Made by a program: the position numbers and the translations under genes. Shown here one piece after another: positions 57,125-64,000 of a stretch of 64,000 nucleotides of DNA (the first letter of the stretch is position 1; every line of letters begins with the position of its first letter). Under the pieces are notes generated by a model. It was not told where the DNA came from and ran no database searches. It was given only the letters and a program-made list of their open reading frames with translations. The stretch is from Rhyzopertha dominica (taxonomy: Eukaryota; Arthropoda; Insecta; Coleoptera; Bostrichidae). The DNA lies in assembly GCA_025024175.1 (NCBI GenBank), contig QCXZ01000041.1, positions 37,877,786 to 37,941,785 of the forward strand, given 5' to 3'.

Positions 57125-59390
57125 AGAGAGAGGATGTTATGCTAGTTACATTACACTATATAGACGATAGCGTAACACTAACGGATAGATCAGGAGTGCG
57201 TTGACAGCTCATGAGTGTTAATAAAGTGATTGTTTGTTACGAAGGCTATTAATTTTTGCAACATAGCATAATATAACACTATGATAGCATAAAAGGACAC
57301 AGAGAATCGTGAAGAGGGCAATTACCTTTTAACTTTGCTATATTAACGCTACAATCAGGTGCTGGAGGGCAATATCGCTGCAGTGCCAAAATTAACATTT
57401 CATATTATATCTAACTAGTTTAAAAGAATCAATACAATTACGTTCTTAAAAGGGTGACCAAATCAATACTTTGGGAACCGCTAGAGTTTATTTTAGAGAT
57501 TCTGATGTTTGTTACTACAAGACGAAATGATGTGGAGTGAAATTACAAAGATGTCAAAGTAGAGTTCCTTTGATCGCATAAACACAAACATAAATTTTCA
57601 GGACGTTGGCATAATATGAAATTCCGAAAACATAATGAATGAATAACTTGATACCATTATGAAAAACTAAGTTTGCGGTAAGCATTATGCTAAAGCATGG
57701 ATCAATTGAAACAGGAAATATCAAATTGTTGTTTTTCAAGGAAACGACAACTACCTTGCCCGTTAATGAATGCAGAAGTGATGAATTTAGATGAAGAGTT
57801 GAAATTGAATCACCTTGAAAGTTGAAAGGAGTTGCTCGACCTGTAGATGGAAGAAACATAAAACAAAAACAACTAAGACCCTTTGCTAAAACGTTTATAA
57901 TAAATGAATAAAATACTAACTAACACTTATAAGATCATATCCTGTTATTTTTCTCGGTGAATCGAGTAAATACCTATTGACCATTGTACTTTTTATTGAA
58001 ACTGGTACCTAATATTTGAACTTTGTTGTTTAATAGTTTATTTCCACGGATACATGCAACCTATAGGAGAAGGTGGAGTGAACGTGCGTAAAGCTGTTTG
58101 CTTAATGATTTAATTATTTAACTACAGAAAAATACAGGTCAATCATACTTGAAATTATTTACATTGTTATCTTAATCTGTTTGATTTCGGTTGAAACGAA
58201 CCCAAAAGGCTAGTGACCAGGTTTGTTCTCACATCTCCATCATTTATTTATATTAAAATTGGGAAATAAACTCTGCTATAAATGTTAAATATTCATACAT
58301 AAACGGATGCGTTTAGTACTAGAGATTTTTGCTTCAAATCTATCAGAACAGTGAACTCTGAACTACACATAACACGTTATCGGCTGTTGATGGTTTATAA
58401 AAACAGAAATATGTGTAATAACGTTTTCTATCAGTTTTATTACTTATGTGTAATAAATGTTATGAAATTTGCCTGCGCACACATACGGGTTGATAGGCAA
58501 AAGCGTTGTGAGCGTTTTTACACGTTTCAGTAAACTATTTGGGATATAACGTAGTTAAATGCCGGTAATTTCGGAACTCGTTTAACGACTCAACAGATTA
58601 TCTTTGCTAAACGTTTTTAAATACGACTCGAACATTGCAATTAAACACAATGGATTTTTTTTGTTTATTGAACGTGAGAAACTGTAACCCAGATACTAGT
58701 GTCACCATTCTAGAATATGCGTTTGGACAGATTCTTGGACATAAAAAAGTGTGTTGGAATATTCCAAATTTTTGGGAGGAGGTTTCATTGTTGGTAGATG
58801 TTAAGGTTTTAAAGCTAATAGCAATTTAGTTAATTCTGTAAGTGGCGCTAATGATACTTCTACATGTGGCGTGTTTATAACCTTACCGCTAGTAAAACTT
58901 AGTTTACTGTCATAATATTTAGACAACAGTAGGTAATAGATCTGCAAGTACGGAGTCCGTAATCTAAAGCATATCAATATACCCTTCAATAAAAGACAAC
59001 AGTAACTACGCGATTTATTAATTATCTTTTATGCTTTGATTTCTGGTGTTGTTACTTACCCTGATCTATTAGACTTCTGTCATAATTACCGGATTAACGC
59101 AGTGCCTCTCTGGAATAAACGGAAGTATCGTTCTCCTAGGTTTTTAAGGTCATATTGCTACAGTAAAACATTTTAGCTCTAATAATGCGGGACTTCTCAC
59201 CACTTCAAGTCGCTTTAGAAAATGTCCACAAACAGCCCATAAATCAATTCCAGGTGCAGCGTACAGGCTGAAGCTTCAGGACCGTATTCAGTCCATTTGG
59301 CTGCAGCATTTTATGTTTTTGTACATTAAAATCCTATCGCATATATTGTCAATGTATTAAGATAAATTTATTAACTTTAAGATTACTTAT
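57125..59390. other. AT-rich sequence, nothing recognised
   Basis: Frames of 60-101 codons (57554-57859 minus, 58635-58829 plus) lack domains, splice support or repeat ends. Confidence 0.45.
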
Positions 59391-59399
59391 TCTAAATCA

Positions 59400-59900
59400 C
59401 TGTCACTTTAAGAAATTCACCGTTACTGTCCGAATCAGAATTTAAATTAATTATTATTATTAACACTTGGAGGTAGATAGGTGTTTTCAATTTCAATAAC
59501 ATGCTTTTCATTTCGGTAGTAATCTTATCGACTTCGTTCCTAATAAGGTCCACCACACTAGCACTTAAATTAGGAGAATTATTGTGTCTCTTATTTCCCT
59601 TTTTAAGATCATTCCATAGTTCAATAGGATTGAGAACTCAGTAGTAAGGATGCAGTCACGTTACGATATGTCCTTTTTGCAATATCAGATATTTTAATCC
59701 TGCCCAAGAAGTTTTTTGATGAGTTTGTTAGATATAATCATATAGTCAATAATGTACTATTTTCTTGTATCCTATTGGGTTTCTTATGCAACTGTTCAGA
59801 ATGGTATTTGCATTACCTATTACTATTACACTATTGGGAGGTAAAAACAGTGAAGAATCCATATCTTCTTCATAATCAGCAGAGCAGGTCTTAAACAAAG
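59400..59900 (-). pseudogene. DDE transposase remnant (IS630/Tc1-related type)
   Basis: On the minus strand 'LPPNSVIVIGNANTILNSC' matches the '(L)PxxSVIVxDNAxYH' strand holding the second catalytic acid of a DDE superfamily endonuclease. Here the Asp is replaced by Gly. Further on, 'LNPIELWNDLKKGNKRHN' matches the 'LNPIExxWxxxK' motif with the catalytic Glu. Then 'DLIRNEVDKITTEMKSM' and an acidic 'NLNSDSDS' tail follow. Frameshifts and stops separate the parts. No terminal repeats were identified. Confidence 0.65.
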
Positions 59901-59904
59901 ATTA

Positions 59905-60825
59905 ATCAAAGAGCAGACACAAACTAACTCATTTGCAATTATTTATGTTTAATATAATAAAGTGTTTTTAATTCCAAATTTCTTTTATTGTTTAACTGTA
60001 ACGGGTTTCGAGGCTAAATGCCGCCTCATCGTCGGACTAGGGAAATAAACGTCATTTTAATGATATTATTATAATAATTTTAATTGCCGATGATGACTTG
60101 AAATCTTATAAAGCTCAAAAAGAACTTAAGTTGTACCAAAATCTTCTAAAATTGCATAAAATTCAAAATTTGGGTGTCATTTTCGAATTGTAGAAGGGGT
60201 GTTATTTTAATACAATAATAATCAATAATCGAATAAAGAATTGTTATGTTATATGTGTGTTATTCATAAGCAGCAAAGCAGGAATAATACTTAACAATGC
60301 TTAATCCTCTGTGTCAGCTGCCCTTTCAATATAAAAACAGCTTAGCTTTGAGTGTAACAAACATTTCCGTGAATTGATCATGCATGTTATAAATCTACCG
60401 AAGGATGGTTCACGAGATTTGAACATCTGTTGTTTACATAAACCAGTACTTTGTTGCCGACAAGTCTAATTAGGAAAATTCATGCTAATTTATCTATAAA
60501 CGGATAAGACCTTAAAATATCCTTTCATCCGGCTAAATAATCCGGCTGTGAGCTAAATATATCAAATGATCAGCATTCCTTACAAATTATTATCACCTAC
60601 AGGCCGAAATGATTGACGTTATCATGAAAAATTTTCTCTTAAGACAGAGATGATACAACAGCACGATTTTCTCCGGTGATATTTATCAATAACCTTTCGT
60701 GCTTGTATTTCATAAATTCACCGTATGATCATGCACCAAAGGAATACTGAGTACTATCGCAACCAGGAACCTGCAAATAAAAATAATGAAATGGTTCTTG
60801 ATGAGATCATGCCTAAAATTGAGGC
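59905..60825. other. Unassigned; one retroelement-tail-like hairpin
   Basis: 59998-60040 carries 'gggtttcgaggctaaatgcc' followed by 'gcctcatcgtcggac', with a 'gaggc'/'gcctc' inverted pair. Read on the minus strand this looks like the hairpin tails at the ends of several arthropod retroelements. No coding part is adjacent. Confidence 0.3.
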
Positions 60826-60828
60826 ATA

Positions 60829-61894
60829 TTAATTATAAGGCAACTTGGAAGATTGAATAAGGTCTAGAAACCTCAAATTTATTTCAGGTATGTAACTCAA
60901 CGCACCAACAAATTCTGGAATAATTCGTATAAGCGATGTGACAGTTGAGCGGGTAAAAAAGAATGATGGATTAATAATACGGCAGAAGACTATAAAAAAA
61001 TTATTTGAAGCTAGAAATTGTACTGAATACTCATATTTGGACTTCAAATACACATTCAAGAAGGGCTTGAGAAAAGTAGTAGTAGCTGGAATTATAAGGA
61101 ATCTTTTTTGGATGCCCTTATCAGAAAAGTTAGGGAACGTTCTACAGGGGCATTTGCAAACAAGAAAAGAACAAAGTAGCAGTGCGATAATTTCCATGTC
61201 AGGCAGAAAGCATTTTTTTTTAGAAATTAACATAATGCGCACAAAGCACGCACTATAGAAGATTACTAAGACATTTCAGGTATAATCAGTATCTCGATCG
61301 TTGCATATAGCGATTTTTAGAGGATACAGCCTATTTGTAAATATATCTATACCCACCGATTTACAAAAAACCAAATTTTACGAGATTTCTGTTCTTAACT
61401 TTGAAATCTCGGTATTTCGCTTAATATCATATTTAGTACTCAAACAAAGTTTAGTTAGATCGGCCTATTTTGATATAATTAACCTCCGCTTCACAATATT
61501 CCCTATATAAATCCGGATATTTAGCGGGGATAAGTTTTTTATTATAATAATGAAGTTTGCTGATCTGAATACTCCAAAATATAAAGTTTATACAATTCCC
61601 GTAAATGCACGAATTAGCTGGCCTGAAACCGGACAGATATTCTGTCCAAAGAATAAATTTTATTTGTAATAGTTTTTTTAATTTATTAACAGCTACTGGA
61701 AATGTGTATTCATGATAGTGGCCATGAGTATTCAATTGTTTGAGTATTTGGTTGAGGAGGAGTACGTTCAAAAGTATGTCAATGGGAAATTTTGCATGCG
61801 AGATTAATTTAATCGCTGAAATGCTGGAAATGTGACTGACACAATATGCGATGCACAGAATCCCAAGGCAACTGAAAATGGACAATTGACTCAC
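60829..61894. other. Cluster of long unrecognised open frames on both strands
   Basis: Minus-strand frames of 137 (60829-61242) and 147 (61451-61894) codons and an opposing plus frame of 106 codons (60938-61258) fall within 1 kb. All are Leu/Ile/Phe/Lys-rich, as expected of AT-rich DNA. I see no catalytic, zinc-finger or membrane-receptor signature and no splice context. Probably chance, but the clustering is unusual. Confidence 0.15.
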
Positions 61895-61899
61895 TTTTT

Positions 61900-64000
61900 T
61901 GTTATCGTATAATCATTTGGAACCGCATTTCATTGGTAAATCTGTACCTAAATTAATCTGAGATAAATCGAAGAACATGGAACGATCGCGATGAAGTTAC
62001 ATCAGCAAAATGAGTAATGATTTTTTGTGAAAATCGACTAAACTTTATTCAATTTGTGAAATGAATCTTGATTCACTATTTGATATTCCCTTTAAGCCAA
62101 CTAAAACTGAATAAAACTGCGGAATGTATTGACTCAATCAAATTCTAGATCGCAAGAAAAAGACCGCGCAAATGACCTTTGCGCACGTAGCGCAATCTAT
62201 TGGAATCGAAATGATATAAATTCGCTGTGCAGCACCTGAAATCAACGCAAAGGTAAAAACAAATGTAATTCTATTGGACTGTATTGGGGTGTTTCAAATT
62301 TTTTTATTTTACCATGCATTCAACTGAATTATCCAATTTTATGGTTTTCCAAATGTTTTTATTGTATTCAGGAATTTTTACGAATTTCATTTTGCTTAAA
62401 ACTCTCCCAAAAGCATAATTAACAAACAAAACAAGAATCAACCATATAATATCGTTGCTATCACTTATGATCAATTTAGATTATTCCGACTTTCCGTAAA
62501 TCCTGAATTTTCTTTCGCTCAAGAGTTTACCAGAACCAGAACAAACAAAACAAAAAAATACGCGAATCGTCAGTTATGGCCATGACTTCATACAAAAATC
62601 CCATGAATAAAAGTATATTCAGTTTTTCCATAATTTTCCAATTTTGCGGGAAACCTTTCTCATTTTTCCCGTGATAGCCTTGCTCGAACTATTGCAAACA
62701 TTTTAAAGAAAAATCGGTCGAGCCTTTCTCAAGTGTTTTGATTACCAACGAATAGTATTTCAGTTTTATTTATATATATAAAATAAGCTAGCAATAAATG
62801 CCTCTGTTTAGGTCGACATCGAATATGAACAAAAAAGGTCGTCCCATTTTTCCCAATATTCTTCATCCGCAAAAACCACTGTTATCTCTTCTAAAAAAGG
62901 CAAAGACTGACATTTTATACCCAACAATCATATCAATTCCGCCAATTAATGAAAGATTAGCCATGAGGTCTAGGTTAAATCTGAAAAGCGATTAATCACT
63001 CCTACACGGACAGCATATGAGCGAGTGCACAGATTAGGAAAATGCTGCGTGCAAAATGTTAGGTTCAGTCATTTTAGTCGGGTCTAATCAATTGCATGAT
63101 ATGTATATCTAATTCAGCATAACATACTCCATAACATAAAAATTAAGATTTTTTTATAGAAAAAGATAAATGAAAAACAATAGGTAAAATGGGTATAACT
63201 TAAGCGCTACAATTGCAACATTTCGTCGGCCTTTGACTTACACTACTCGCAAAAAAATAGCATCGCGATTCCTAAAGACTGTGTGGAACAACAAAACTCC
63301 ATTAGCTGAGTTAAAAAAAACTGCTGCTTTTTAATTCTGATGCACATTTGCGGACACCTTTTTATAAATTACCATCTTCTTTGGTACTAAAATGCAACAT
63401 CTCCAGAGAATTCTTAGAAGTCAAGCGAACCAGAGGTCAACTTGATAATTAAATGTTATTAATAAAACCTACGTCCCCAACGAACATGCACAGGTAACTC
63501 TGTTTTTATACCAACACAAATACTTAGAAAAGAAACAGCGGTATTAATGTTTCTCAACTAACAATTGCATTATGTTTGTTTTTTGTAATTGGCCATCAAA
63601 ATGCATCGAATAAACATTCCAGCACCACTTTTTTTCTTCTATATAGTTCTAAAGTTTAACGACCTGCACAAAAATACACTGCATTTAACATAAGATGAAC
63701 TTACATGACTACGTCTGCAGCAGGACAACACCAATAACAAATAAAGAACCGGGGGAAATAAAGATGAAACTCAAAACCACACGGTTTTGAGTAAGCTGAA
63801 GTTCAATATTGAAAACCCTGTATTTTTTATTTTTGGTTAATAATATTTTTGTTAAAAATTCTGGAAACTGCCAAGCTTTGACTATACCCCAGAATAATTT
63901 GACGAGATAGAATTAAACAAAAAAAAACGCTACAAATTGAATCAATACTTCCACATCCAATTGTCAAAATGATATTTACGTTTTTATTTCTTATACTATA
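61900..64000. other. AT-rich sequence, nothing recognised
   Basis: No supportable coding region, RNA gene or repeat terminus to the end of the window. Confidence 0.45.

Noticed and set aside
1..64000. CRISPR arrays, operons, ribosomal RNA genes, riboswitches, bacterial promoters
   Set aside because: None seen. Repeats are not regularly spaced arrays and the DNA is eukaryotic in character.

Overview
The window looks like eukaryotic, very probably insect or other arthropod, nuclear DNA. It is AT-rich and contains no operons, no compact ORFs and no bacterial signals. What can be recognised as coding is almost all decayed transposable-element (TE) protein: hAT, mariner, Mutator-like (MULE), another DDE family, Ty3/Gypsy, two kinds of non-LTR retrotransposon and a Penelope-like element. 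Isolated N bases suggest a draft assembly. I cannot name the species. No intact protein-coding gene was found; the window reads as a long intergenic or intronic stretch.

Layout. 0-6 kb: a hAT-family internal fragment, a tRNA-derived SINE head, a GC-richer island, a Gypsy integrase pseudogene, element tails and a small palindromic MITE. 7-12 kb: a TATA-bearing island, an inverted pair of a GC-rich repeat, a candidate exon and a 375-bp palindromic MITE with an associated direct repeat. 12.8-15.2 kb: a conserved-looking island, then a minus-strand mariner pseudogene split by a nested hAT-family fragment. 17.8-20.6 kb: a complete hAT element with its 8-bp target duplication, a broken minus-strand transposase and a nested MITE. 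23.8-28.2 kb: an RTE-like LINE (+) and a CR1/Jockey-like LINE (-) whose 3' end adjoins an (AAT)n tract.

29-44 kb: a candidate first exon, non-coding islands, a THAP remnant, a 418-bp hAT MITE with perfect target duplication, a foldback element (73-bp inverted ends, 13-bp flanking direct repeat) into which a 1.6-kb hAT element inserted, a Gypsy pol C-terminus, a MULE transposase fragment and a strong regulatory-like island at 43.3-43.7 kb. 44-50 kb: a Penelope-like C-terminus (-), a 300-bp-spaced repeat, a 628-bp near-perfect palindrome with a degenerate relative at 33 kb, and a 1.05-kb hAT element with perfect target duplication. 50-64 kb: two candidate exons, a 750-bp hAT MITE, a 285-bp TA-flanked MITE, a LINE scrap and a DDE-transposase remnant; the rest is featureless AT-rich DNA.

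The genes do not work together as a pathway. The main biology is TE history: at least five hAT insertions with recognisable 8-bp duplications, two clear nesting events, and several large palindromes able to form hairpin RNA. The GC-richer, homeodomain-site-like islands and the four exon candidates are the best places to look for host function. All identifications are from reading motifs by eye; no database search was possible.
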